A stretch of DNA of 37,545 bases from Azohydromonas lata NBRC 102462. GTDB taxonomy: Bacteria > Pseudomonadota > Gammaproteobacteria > Burkholderiales > Burkholderiaceae_C. The stretch lies in assembly GCF_001571085.1 (NCBI RefSeq), contig NZ_BCTC01000063.1:1-37545 (forward strand). Direction: 5' to 3'. A program made the translations under genes and the position numbers. Below the pieces are notes generated by a model. That model was not told the origin of the DNA. It was given only the letters and a program-made list of their open reading frames with translations, and ran no database searches. Shown one piece after another: positions 26,488-33,477 of this stretch (position 1 is the stretch's first letter; each line of letters opens with the position of its first letter).

Positions 26488-26654
26488 TCACGGGTAGGGC
26501 TTGCCCGTGTCCGGAATTGGCCTGAACCGGTTTCCCGGCAGGTATTGACGCCGCAGCGGCGTTTCATCACGAAACACCCGCCGCCGGCTTTCCCAAGCTG
26601 AGGGCGGCGCGCGGTAATGCAAGCCCCCACCGCGCACGGTGCGGGCTTCTTTTC
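26488..26654 (+). ncRNA. Candidate structured intergenic small RNA, family not recognised
   Basis: The plus-strand segment could fold as a closed structure: 26497-26510 pairs with 26609-26626 (14 bp with a TAAT bulge), enclosing hairpins at 26549-26561, 26561-26575 and 26579-26609 (the last with a GCTT-TCCC-AAGC tip). A terminator with T-rich tail ends it at about 26654, yet no gene lies on this strand upstream for over 7 kb. A TATTAT hexamer at 26476-26481 could start it. Size (about 165 bases) and long closing stem recall 6S RNA, but no conserved 6S sequence is certain and its usual neighbour zapA is absent. The strand call rests mainly on the terminator; some hairpins also work on the minus strand. 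Confidence 0.35.
26621..26654 (+). terminator. Plus-strand terminator with no upstream gene on that strand
   Basis: 12-bp stem with one mismatch (26621-26632 with 26637-26648), CGCA loop, then CTTTTC. On the minus strand the hairpin is not followed by a T-run, so it serves the Mth938-like gene poorly. Its left arm overlaps the closing stem of the candidate RNA. Confidence 0.55.
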
Positions 26655-26723
26655 AGGATTGCCGACGGCGGCCGGCTCGGCACGCTGCCGCGTGCAGCCG
26701 CTTTCAGCCGCCCTCAGTCAGGT

Positions 26724-27101
26724 TCAGCCGCGCTCCAGCAGCAGCGCCGCGGCGACGATGCGCCCCTCGCTGGCCAGCACGTTGTAGGTGCGGCAGGCCG
26801 CGGCCGTGTCCATGGTCTCCACGCCTATGCCGGCCGTGATGAGCGAACGCAGCAGGGCCGGCTTGACAAAACGCAGGCGCGGGCCCGAGCCGAAAATCAC
26901 GAGCTCCGGACGCAGTTGCAGCAGTTGGGCAAAGTGCTCCTCGGTCAGGGCTTCAAAGCGCTCCACGGGCCAAGGCTGAACCTCGCCGCGCACGGGCACC
27001 AGAACGCTTTGCCCCCATTCGGTGGTGTTGACCCACAAGCGCTGGGGCTCGTGGCGGGAAATGGCATTGACGCCTTCGAGTCGATCGGGCTGGAACTTCA
27101 C
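26724..27101 (-). CDS. Mth938-like domain protein (DUF498/NDUFAF3 family)
   Basis: 125 aa, single small domain. LVIFGSGPRLRFVKPALLR and GIGVETMDTAAACRTYNVLA are the conserved core of this family, whose eukaryotic member NDUFAF3 helps assemble respiratory complex I; the bacterial function is not established. The start is GTG at 27101. A TAGAAT hexamer lies only 7 bases before it, so the transcript may have a very short or no leader. It is divergent from alaA and shares a 59-base region with it. The stop is followed by the structured intergenic region and not by a clear minus-strand terminator. Confidence 0.85.
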   Translation of the reverse strand: MKFQPDRLEGVNAISRHEPQRLWVNTTEWGQSVLVPVRGEVQPWPVERFEALTEEHFAQLLQLRPELVIFGSGPRLRFVKPALLRSLITAGIGVETMDTAAACRTYNVLASEGRIVAAALLLERG

Positions 27102-27160
27102 GTGGATAATTCTAGTTTTCGCGCGCGCCGGAGTGGCGTGCGTTTCGCCGGAGACCCTTC

Positions 27161-28387
27161 TTGAAGCCGATTTCCAAGTCCAGCAAGCTTGCCGACGTCT
27201 GTTACGACATCCGTGGCCCCGTGCTGGAAAAGGCCCGCCAGATGGAAGAGGAGGGCCAGAAGATCATCAAGCTCAACATCGGCAACCTCGCCGTGTTCGG
27301 CTTCGACCCTCCGGACGAAATCGTCCAGGACATGATCCGCAACCTGTCCGCCGCCGCCGGCTACACCGACAGCAAGGGCCTCTTCGCGCCGCGCAAGGCG
27401 GTCGTGCACTACACGCAGGAGAAGCAGATCCCCGGCGTGTCCGTGGACGACGTCTACCTGGGCAACGGCGCCTCCGAGCTCATCGTGATGGCGCTCAACG
27501 CGCTGCTGGACACGGGCGACGAGGTGCTGGTGCCCGCACCCGACTACCCGCTGTGGACCGCGGCCGTGTCGCTTTCCGGCGGCCGCCCCGTGCACTACGT
27601 CTGCGACGAGCAGGCCGACTGGACGCCCGACCTCGCCGACATCCGCAGCAAGATCACCGCCAACACCAAGGCCATCGTCGTCATCAACCCCAACAACCCG
27701 ACGGGCGCGCTGTACCCGCCGGAGCTGCTGCGCGAGATCCTGGAGATCGCCCGCCAGCACCAGTTGATCGTGTTCGCCGACGAGATCTACGACAAGACGC
27801 TCTACGACGGCGCCACGCACACCTCCATCGCCTCGCTGGCCGAGGACGTGCTCTGCGTGACCTTCAACGGCCTGTCCAAGAACTACCGCTCCTGCGGCTA
27901 CCGCGCCGGCTGGATGGTGGTGTCGGGCCCCAAGAAGCACGCCCGCGACTACATCGAAGGCCTGAACATGCTGGCCTCCATGCGGCTGTGCGCCAACACG
28001 CCGGGCCAGCTCGCCATTCAAACGGCCCTGGGCGGCTACCAGAGCATCAAGGACCTGGTGGCCCCGGGCGGGCGCCTGGCGCGCCAGCGCGACCTGGCCA
28101 CCGAGCTGCTCAACCAGATTCCGGGCGTGAGCGTGGTCAAGCCGAAAGCGGCGCTGTACATGTTCCCGCGCCTGGACCCCAAGATCTACCCCATCGCCGA
28201 CGACCAGCAGTTCGCCTACGAGCTGCTGGCCGAGGAGAAGGTGCTCATCGTCCAGGGCACCGGCTTCAATTGGGCCACCCCCGACCACTTCCGCCTGGTC
28301 TTCCTGCCCAATTCCGACGATCTCGCCGACGCCATTGGGCGCATCGCGCGCTTCCTCGACCACTACCGCAAACGTCACTCGTTCTGA
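27161..28387 (+). CDS. alaA: Glutamate-pyruvate aminotransferase AlaA
   Basis: Class I PLP aminotransferase that makes alanine from pyruvate and glutamate. 408 aa and collinear with E. coli AlaA over its whole length: KSSKLADVCYDIRGPVLEKA near the start, LVPAPDYPLWTAAVSLSGG, VINPNNPTGALYP, FADEIYDKTLYD, the PLP lysine K240 in FNGLSKNYR, and YIEGLNMLASMRLCANTPGQ. The start is TTG at 27161, because that codon aligns with the AlaA N-terminus and no ATG is available. It begins a plus-strand run with hom 16 bases downstream, so the two are likely one operon. A GATAAT hexamer at 27105-27110 is a possible -10. Confidence 0.93.
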   Translation: MKPISKSSKLADVCYDIRGPVLEKARQMEEEGQKIIKLNIGNLAVFGFDPPDEIVQDMIRNLSAAAGYTDSKGLFAPRKAVVHYTQEKQIPGVSVDDVYLGNGASELIVMALNALLDTGDEVLVPAPDYPLWTAAVSLSGGRPVHYVCDEQADWTPDLADIRSKITANTKAIVVINPNNPTGALYPPELLREILEIARQHQLIVFADEIYDKTLYDGATHTSIASLAEDVLCVTFNGLSKNYRSCGYRAGWMVVSGPKKHARDYIEGLNMLASMRLCANTPGQLAIQTALGGYQSIKDLVAPGGRLARQRDLATELLNQIPGVSVVKPKAALYMFPRLDPKIYPIADDQQFAYELLAEEKVLIVQGTGFNWATPDHFRLVFLPNSDDLADAIGRIARFLDHYRKRHSF

Positions 28388-28403
28388 CTGAAACCCCCCT
28401 CCT

Positions 28404-29714
28404 ATGAAACCCATACAGGTCGGCCTGCTCGGCATTGGCACCGTCGGTGGCGGCACGTTCAACGTGCTCACGCGCAACCAGGAAGAAATCCGCCGCCGCG
28501 CGGGTCGCGGCATTGAAATCGCCATGGTGGCCGATCTCGACGTCGAGCGCGCCCGCGCCGTCGTGGGCGAGCACGCCAAGGTCGTCGCCGACGCCCGCGA
28601 AGTCATCGCCAATCCCGACATCGACATCGTGGTCGAGCTCATAGGCGGCTACGGCGTGGCCAAGGCGCTGGTGATGGACGCCATCGCCGCCGGCAAGCAC
28701 GTGGTCACCGCCAACAAGGCGCTGCTGGCCGTGCACGGCACGGAAATCTTCGAAGCCGCCCGCGCCCGCGGCGTGATGGTCGCCTTCGAGGCCGCCGTGG
28801 CCGGCGGCATTCCCATCATCAAGGCGCTGCGCGAAGGCCTCACCGCCAACCGCATCGAGTGGATCGCCGGCATCATCAACGGCACCACGAACTTCATCCT
28901 CTCGGAGATGCGCTCCAAGGGGCTGGACTTCGAGGTGGTGCTCAAGGAAGCCCAGCGCCTGGGCTACGCCGAAGCCGACCCGACCTTCGACATCGAGGGC
29001 GTGGACGCCGCGCACAAGGCCACCATCATGGCGGCCATCGCCTTCGGCGTGCCCGTGCAGTTCGACAAGGCCCATGTGGAAGGCATCACCAAGCTGCAGG
29101 CCGCGGACATCCGCTACGCCGAGCAGCTCGGCTACCGCATCAAGCTGCTGGGCATCGCGCGCCGCCAGGAAAGCGGCATCGAGTTGCGCGTGCACCCGAC
29201 GCTGATCCCGGCCAAGCGCCTGATCGCCAACGTCGAAGGCGCCATGAACGCCGTGGTGGTGCAGGGCGACGCCGTGGGCACGACGCTGTACTACGGCAAG
29301 GGCGCCGGTGCCGAGCCCACGGCCAGCGCCGTGATCGCCGACCTGGTGGACGTCACCCGCCTGCACACCGCCGACCCCGGCAACCGCGTGCCGCACCTGG
29401 CCTTCCAGCCCGAGGCGCTGTCGGACATGCCCATCCTGCCCATCGACCAGGTGCGCACCGCCTTCTACCTGCGGCTGCAGGTGGCCGACGAGGCCGGCGT
29501 GCTCTCGCGCGTCACCGGCATCCTGGCCGAGCACGGCATCAGCATCGACGCGCTGCTGCAGCGCGAGTCGGCCGAGGGCGAGAAGAACACCGACGTCATC
29601 ATCCTCACGCACGACACCATCGAAGGCTCCATGCGCAAGGCCATCGCCCAGATGCAGGCGCTGCCCACGGTGCTGGCGCCCATCGTCAGCCTGCGCAAGG
29701 AAGAGCTGGCCTGA
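28404..29714 (+). CDS. hom: Homoserine dehydrogenase
   Basis: Reduces aspartate semialdehyde to homoserine, the branch to threonine and methionine. 436 aa, monofunctional type (no aspartokinase domain). The N-terminal Rossmann domain has LGIGTVGGGTF (about 9-19). The catalytic domain shows AGIINGTTNFILSEM and EADPTFDIEGVDAAHK, the family signature with the conserved acidic and Lys residues. A C-terminal ACT domain (about 355-430, AFYLRLQVADEAGVLSRVTG) is the usual site of threonine feedback control. thrC follows after 119 bases, so end-product regulation of the pair is expected at enzyme level; I see no leader peptide or attenuator. Confidence 0.96.
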   Translation: MKPIQVGLLGIGTVGGGTFNVLTRNQEEIRRRAGRGIEIAMVADLDVERARAVVGEHAKVVADAREVIANPDIDIVVELIGGYGVAKALVMDAIAAGKHVVTANKALLAVHGTEIFEAARARGVMVAFEAAVAGGIPIIKALREGLTANRIEWIAGIINGTTNFILSEMRSKGLDFEVVLKEAQRLGYAEADPTFDIEGVDAAHKATIMAAIAFGVPVQFDKAHVEGITKLQAADIRYAEQLGYRIKLLGIARRQESGIELRVHPTLIPAKRLIANVEGAMNAVVVQGDAVGTTLYYGKGAGAEPTASAVIADLVDVTRLHTADPGNRVPHLAFQPEALSDMPILPIDQVRTAFYLRLQVADEAGVLSRVTGILAEHGISIDALLQRESAEGEKNTDVIILTHDTIEGSMRKAIAQMQALPTVLAPIVSLRKEELA

Positions 29715-29833
29715 CGCGCTGGCCGGACCATGGCCTGAGGCCAGGGCTGCGCGCCGCACCGGTTGCGCGCGCAGCCTTCGTGACTTGAACCGCACGCCGG
29801 GGCTTCAAGCGGCCGCCGGCGGGAGACTCCCGC

Positions 29834-31249
29834 ATGAAGTACCTCAGCACCCGCGGCGACGCCACGCCCCGCGGCTTCTCCGAGATCCTGCTCGAAGGCT
29901 TGGCGCCGGACGGCGGCCTGTACCTGCCGACCCAATACCCCAAGGTCGACGCCGGCACGCTCGCGCGCTGGCGCGGCCTGGCCTACGCGGACCTGGCGTT
30001 CGAGATCCTGTCGCTCTACATAGCCGACATCCCCGCCGACGACCTGCGCAGCCTCGTGCGCAAGACCTACACCGAGGAAGTCTTCGGCACCAGGGAAATC
30101 GTCCCCCTGAAACCCCTGGAGCCCGGCCTGGTGCTGGAGGCGCTGTCCAACGGCCCAACGCTGGCCTTCAAGGACATGGCCATGCAGCTCCTGGGCAACC
30201 TCTTCGAGTACGAGCTCGCCCGCCGCGGCCAGGAGCTCAACATCCTGGGCGCCACGTCGGGCGACACCGGCAGCGCCGCCGAGCACGCCATGCGCGGCAA
30301 GAAGGGCGTGCGCGTCTTCATGCTCAGCCCGCACGGCCGCATGAGCCCCTTCCAGCAGGCGCAGATGTTCAGCCTGCAGGACGACAACATCCACAACATC
30401 GCCATCGAAGGCGTGTTCGACGACTGCCAGGACATCGTCAAGGCCGTCAGCAACGACCTGGAGTTCAAGCGCCACTGGCGCATCGGCACCGTCAACTCCA
30501 TCAACTGGGCCCGCCTGCTGGCCCAGGTGGTGTACTACTTCGCCGGCTACTTCCAGGCCACCCAGAGCAACGACGAGCGCGTGAGCTTCACCGTGCCGTC
30601 GGGCAACTTCGGCAACATCTGCGCCGGCCACGTCGCCCGCATGATGGGCCTGCCCATCGCCCAGCTCGTGTGCGCCACCAACGAGAACGACGTGCTCGAC
30701 GAGTTCTTCCGCACCGGCACCTACCGCGTGCGCAAGGGCGCCGAGACGCACGAGACGTCCAGCCCCTCCATGGACATCTCCAAGGCCAGCAACTTCGAAC
30801 GTTTCATCTTTGACCTGCTAGGCCGCGACGCCGCCCGCACGCAGCAGCTGTTCAAGGATGACGTGGACAGCAAGGGCTATTTCACGCTCACGCCTGAAGA
30901 GTTCGCCCGCGTCGCCGAGTTCGGCTTCGTCTCCGGCCGCAGCACGCATGCCGACCGTGTCGCCACCATCCGCGACACGTTCGAGCGCTGCGGCGTGATG
31001 ATCGACACCCACACCGCCGACGGCGTCAAGGTCGCCCGCGAGCGGCTGCAAAGCGGCACGCCCATGATCGTGCTGGAGACGGCGCTGCCGGTGAAGTTCG
31101 CCGCCACCATCGTCGAGGCGCTGGGCCGCGAGCCCGAGCGTCCCGCCGCGCACGTGGGCATCGAAGCCTTGCCCAAGCGCTTCATGGTGCTGCCGGCCGA
31201 CGCCGAGAAGGTCAAGGCCGTCATCGAGCTTGAGTGCGCGGTCGACTGA
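29834..31249 (+). CDS. thrC: Threonine synthase
   Basis: PLP enzyme converting O-phosphohomoserine to threonine. 471 aa, the long bacterial/fungal class with the N-terminal MKYLSTRGDA start. The PLP lysine is K113 in LAFKDMAMQLLGN. LGATSGDTGSAAEHAM binds the cofactor phosphate, and FTVPSGNFGNICAG and ATNENDVLDEF are conserved. A GGGAGA ribosome-binding site precedes the ATG. It ends 16 bases before mobB. With hom upstream it gives the two steps flanking homoserine kinase; thrB is not in the window. Confidence 0.96.
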   Translation: MKYLSTRGDATPRGFSEILLEGLAPDGGLYLPTQYPKVDAGTLARWRGLAYADLAFEILSLYIADIPADDLRSLVRKTYTEEVFGTREIVPLKPLEPGLVLEALSNGPTLAFKDMAMQLLGNLFEYELARRGQELNILGATSGDTGSAAEHAMRGKKGVRVFMLSPHGRMSPFQQAQMFSLQDDNIHNIAIEGVFDDCQDIVKAVSNDLEFKRHWRIGTVNSINWARLLAQVVYYFAGYFQATQSNDERVSFTVPSGNFGNICAGHVARMMGLPIAQLVCATNENDVLDEFFRTGTYRVRKGAETHETSSPSMDISKASNFERFIFDLLGRDAARTQQLFKDDVDSKGYFTLTPEEFARVAEFGFVSGRSTHADRVATIRDTFERCGVMIDTHTADGVKVARERLQSGTPMIVLETALPVKFAATIVEALGREPERPAAHVGIEALPKRFMVLPADAEKVKAVIELECAVD

Positions 31250-31265
31250 GCCGCGCGCCGCAGTG

Positions 31266-31799
31266 ATGAAAGTCGTGGGCTTCGCCGGCCCTTCCGGCGT
31301 GGGCAAGACCACGCTGCTGGAGGGCGTCATCGCCGCGCTGCGCGCGGCCGGCTGCAGCGTGTCGGTGATCAAGCACACCCACAAGCGCTTCGACATCGAC
31401 CAGCCCGGCAAGGACAGCTGGCGCCACCGCCAGGCCGGTGCCGGCGAGGTGCTGCTGGCCTCCAGCCACCGCCTGGCCCTGCTGCGCGAGCACCCCATGG
31501 ACCACGAGCCGCAAATCGGCGAGCTGATCGCCGAAATGCGGCCCGTGGACTGGCTGCTCGTCGAGGGTTTCAAGCATGCCGCGCTGCCCAAGGTGGAAAT
31601 CTGGCGCGCCGCGCTGGGCCAGGAGCCGCTGTACCCGGCGGATGCGCACGTGGTGGCCATCGCCACCGACACGCCGGATGCGCTGCCCGCGCCCCCCGGC
31701 GCGTTGCCGCTGCTGGACCTGAACAGCCCCCGGGCCGTGGCCGAATACCTGCTCGCCCAAGGCGAGCGTTTTAACTATGCAGGAGACACGCATGGCTGA
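31266..31799 (+). CDS. mobB: Molybdopterin-guanine dinucleotide biosynthesis adaptor MobB
   Basis: GTP-binding P-loop protein that assists MobA in attaching GMP to the molybdenum cofactor. 177 aa from the ATG at 31266; a GTG directly before it (31263) and a TTG at 31230 inside thrC are weaker choices. Walker A is GPSGVGKTTLL (about 7-17); SVIKHTHKRFDIDQPGKDSW and LLVEGFKHAALPKVE are MobB signatures. The stop overlaps the preferred moeA start by eight bases, so the two are translationally linked. It is separated by some 17 kb from mobA. Confidence 0.92.
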   Translation: MKVVGFAGPSGVGKTTLLEGVIAALRAAGCSVSVIKHTHKRFDIDQPGKDSWRHRQAGAGEVLLASSHRLALLREHPMDHEPQIGELIAEMRPVDWLLVEGFKHAALPKVEIWRAALGQEPLYPADAHVVAIATDTPDALPAPPGALPLLDLNSPRAVAEYLLAQGERFNYAGDTHG

Positions 31800-33048
31800 A
31801 CGGCCTCCGCTGCTGAGCCTGGATGAAGCCCAGGCGCGACTGGTGCAAGGCGCGCTCTTGCAAGCCCTTCGCGAGACGGAAGAGCTCGCCACCTTCGACG
31901 CCCTGGGCCGCGTGCTGGCGCAGGACGTGATCTCGCCCCTGGACGTCCCGCCCGCCGACAACAGCTCCATGGACGGTTTCACATTGCGTGCCGCCGACGT
32001 GGTGCCCGGGCAGCCCATGCCCGTGTCGCAGCGGATTCCTGCGGGCCATGTTGGTCAGCCTTTGCAGTCCGGCACAGCAGCCCGCATCTTCACTGGCGCG
32101 CAACTTCCCGCCGGTGCCGACGCTGTGGTGATGCAGGAGGATTGCACTGTCGAAGACGGCATGGTTCGCATCAACGTCGAGGTCAGCGCCGGCCAATGGG
32201 TGCGCCCGCGCGGCGAGGACGTGCGCACCGGCGCCGTTGTCCTGCCCAAGGGCACGCGCCTCACGCCGCAGGCCCTGGGCCTGGCCGCCACCGTGGGTGC
32301 CGCGCGGCTGACCGTGCTGCGCCGCCCGCGCGTGGCGCTGCTGTCCACCGGGGACGAGCTGGTCATGCCCGGCGAAGTCGCCCCGCAGGACTTACCGGCC
32401 GGCGCCATCTACAACTCCAACCGCTTCACGCTGCGCGGCCTGCTGCAGGCCGTGGGCTGCGAGGTGGCGGACTTCGGCATCGTCCCCGACAAGCTCGACG
32501 CCACGCGCGAGACGGTGCGGCGCGCCGCCGCCGGCAACGACCTCATCATCACCACCGGCGGCGTGTCCGTCGGCGAGGAAGACCACGTGAAACCCGCCGT
32601 CGCATCGCTGGGCCGGCTGGACATGTGGTCCATAGGCACCAAGCCCGGCAAGCCGCTGGCTTTCGGTGCGGTGAAGCGCGAAGGCGAGGGCGCGGGCGAG
32701 GCCCTTTTCATCGGCCTGCCCGGCAACCCCGTCTCCACCTACATCACCTTCTTCCTGGCCGTGCGCTCGGTGCTGTGCGCGCTGCAGGGCCTGCCCACGG
32801 CCTTCCCGCGCGGCCTCACGCTGCCGGCCGGGTTCGACCTGCCCAAGCCGGACCGGCACCGCCGCGAGTTCATGCGCGTGCGCGTGGGCGCCGACGGCGC
32901 GCTGGAGCTGTTCCCCAACCAAAGCTCCGGCGTGCTGACCTCGGCCGTGTGGGCCGATGGGCTGGTGGACAACCCGCCCGGCAACGCCATACGCCGCGGC
33001 GACCTCGTGCGTTACCTGCCGCTGTCCGAACTGCTGTCCTGCTCGTGA
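31792..33048 (+). CDS. moeA: Molybdopterin molybdenumtransferase MoeA (copy 2)
   Basis: Second MoeA of the window, 418 aa. The start at 31792 (MAERPPLLSL) is chosen because AGGAGA lies five bases before it; an ATG five codons earlier has no such site. Motifs: DVPPADNSSMDGFTLR, RIFTGAQLPAGADAVVMQED, RPRGEDV, LLSTGDELVMPGE, TTGGVSVGEEDHVKPAV, GTKPGKPLAFG and FIGLPGNPVSTYITFFLAV, all intact. It differs strongly from copy 1 (for example DNSSMDGF against DNSAMDGF and no GRPMA motif), so the two are old paralogs, perhaps with different metal or partner preference. moaD starts 9 bases downstream. Confidence 0.95.
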   Translation: MAERPPLLSLDEAQARLVQGALLQALRETEELATFDALGRVLAQDVISPLDVPPADNSSMDGFTLRAADVVPGQPMPVSQRIPAGHVGQPLQSGTAARIFTGAQLPAGADAVVMQEDCTVEDGMVRINVEVSAGQWVRPRGEDVRTGAVVLPKGTRLTPQALGLAATVGAARLTVLRRPRVALLSTGDELVMPGEVAPQDLPAGAIYNSNRFTLRGLLQAVGCEVADFGIVPDKLDATRETVRRAAAGNDLIITTGGVSVGEEDHVKPAVASLGRLDMWSIGTKPGKPLAFGAVKREGEGAGEALFIGLPGNPVSTYITFFLAVRSVLCALQGLPTAFPRGLTLPAGFDLPKPDRHRREFMRVRVGADGALELFPNQSSGVLTSAVWADGLVDNPPGNAIRRGDLVRYLPLSELLSCS

Positions 33049-33056
33049 ACGTGTCC

Positions 33057-33311
33057 ATGAACGTCCAAGTCCGCTACTTCGCCTCGCTGCGCGAGACCCT
33101 GGGCTCCGGTGAAACCGTGGCCGACCTGCCGCCGGGCAGCACCCTGGCCACGCTGCGCGACGCCTTGATCGCCCGCGGCGGCGCCCACGCCACGGCGCTG
33201 GCGCGCAGCCGCAGCGTGCGCTGCGCGCTGGACCAGAAGATGAGCGAGGAAACGGCCGCGCTGCGCGACGGCGCCGAAGTGGCCTTCTTCCCGCCCGTGA
33301 CGGGGGGCTGA
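33057..33311 (+). CDS. moaD: Molybdopterin synthase sulfur carrier subunit MoaD
   Basis: 84 aa, ubiquitin-like fold. It carries a thiocarboxylate on its C-terminal Gly and donates sulfur to make molybdopterin with MoaE. The sequence starts MNVQVRYFASLRE, has the central VADLPPGSTLATLRDAL and ends FFPPVTGG; the terminal Gly-Gly is required for thiocarboxylation. A GTG two codons earlier (33051) is an alternative start. It lies 8 bases after the moeA stop. moaE, which usually follows in related organisms, is not here: the next gene is a kinase-like membrane protein 166 bases away. Confidence 0.93.
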   Translation: MNVQVRYFASLRETLGSGETVADLPPGSTLATLRDALIARGGAHATALARSRSVRCALDQKMSEETAALRDGAEVAFFPPVTGG

Positions 33312-33389
33312 AGCCGGGGGGCGGCCCCAGGGCGAGCGCATCGCCTCGCGGGCCGCTGAACGCCGAATGGGCCCTGTGGCGCAGGGCAA

Positions 33390-33477
33390 GCGGGACTCTC
33401 CCGCGCTGTTGTAAACGCCGCCACGGCCGACACGACTTGCAACCGGACGGGCGCGCGCCGGGGCAGATAGTGCGGCC
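33390..33477 (+). promoter_or_regulatory. Upstream element of kinase-like copy 1, shared with copy 2
   Basis: A hairpin (GCGGGA-CTC-TCCCGC, 33390-33404) is followed by CTTGCAACC (33436-33444) and AGATAGTG ending six bases before the ATG. Copy 2 has CGGG-TTTT-CCCG (35670-35681), CTTGCAACC (35735-35743) and CATAGTG ending five bases before its ATG. The distance from TTGCAA to the ATG is 41 and 42 bases. If the GATAGT/CATAGT block is a -10 element, transcription would start at or very near the ATG. Apart from this the 33312-33477 gap shows no gene. Confidence 0.4.

Noticed and set aside
26483-26660. Firm assignment of the intergenic element as 6S RNA
   Set aside because: Length and closing stem fit, but I cannot match conserved 6S positions with confidence and the neighbourhood (no zapA or ygfA) is wrong, so it is left unassigned.
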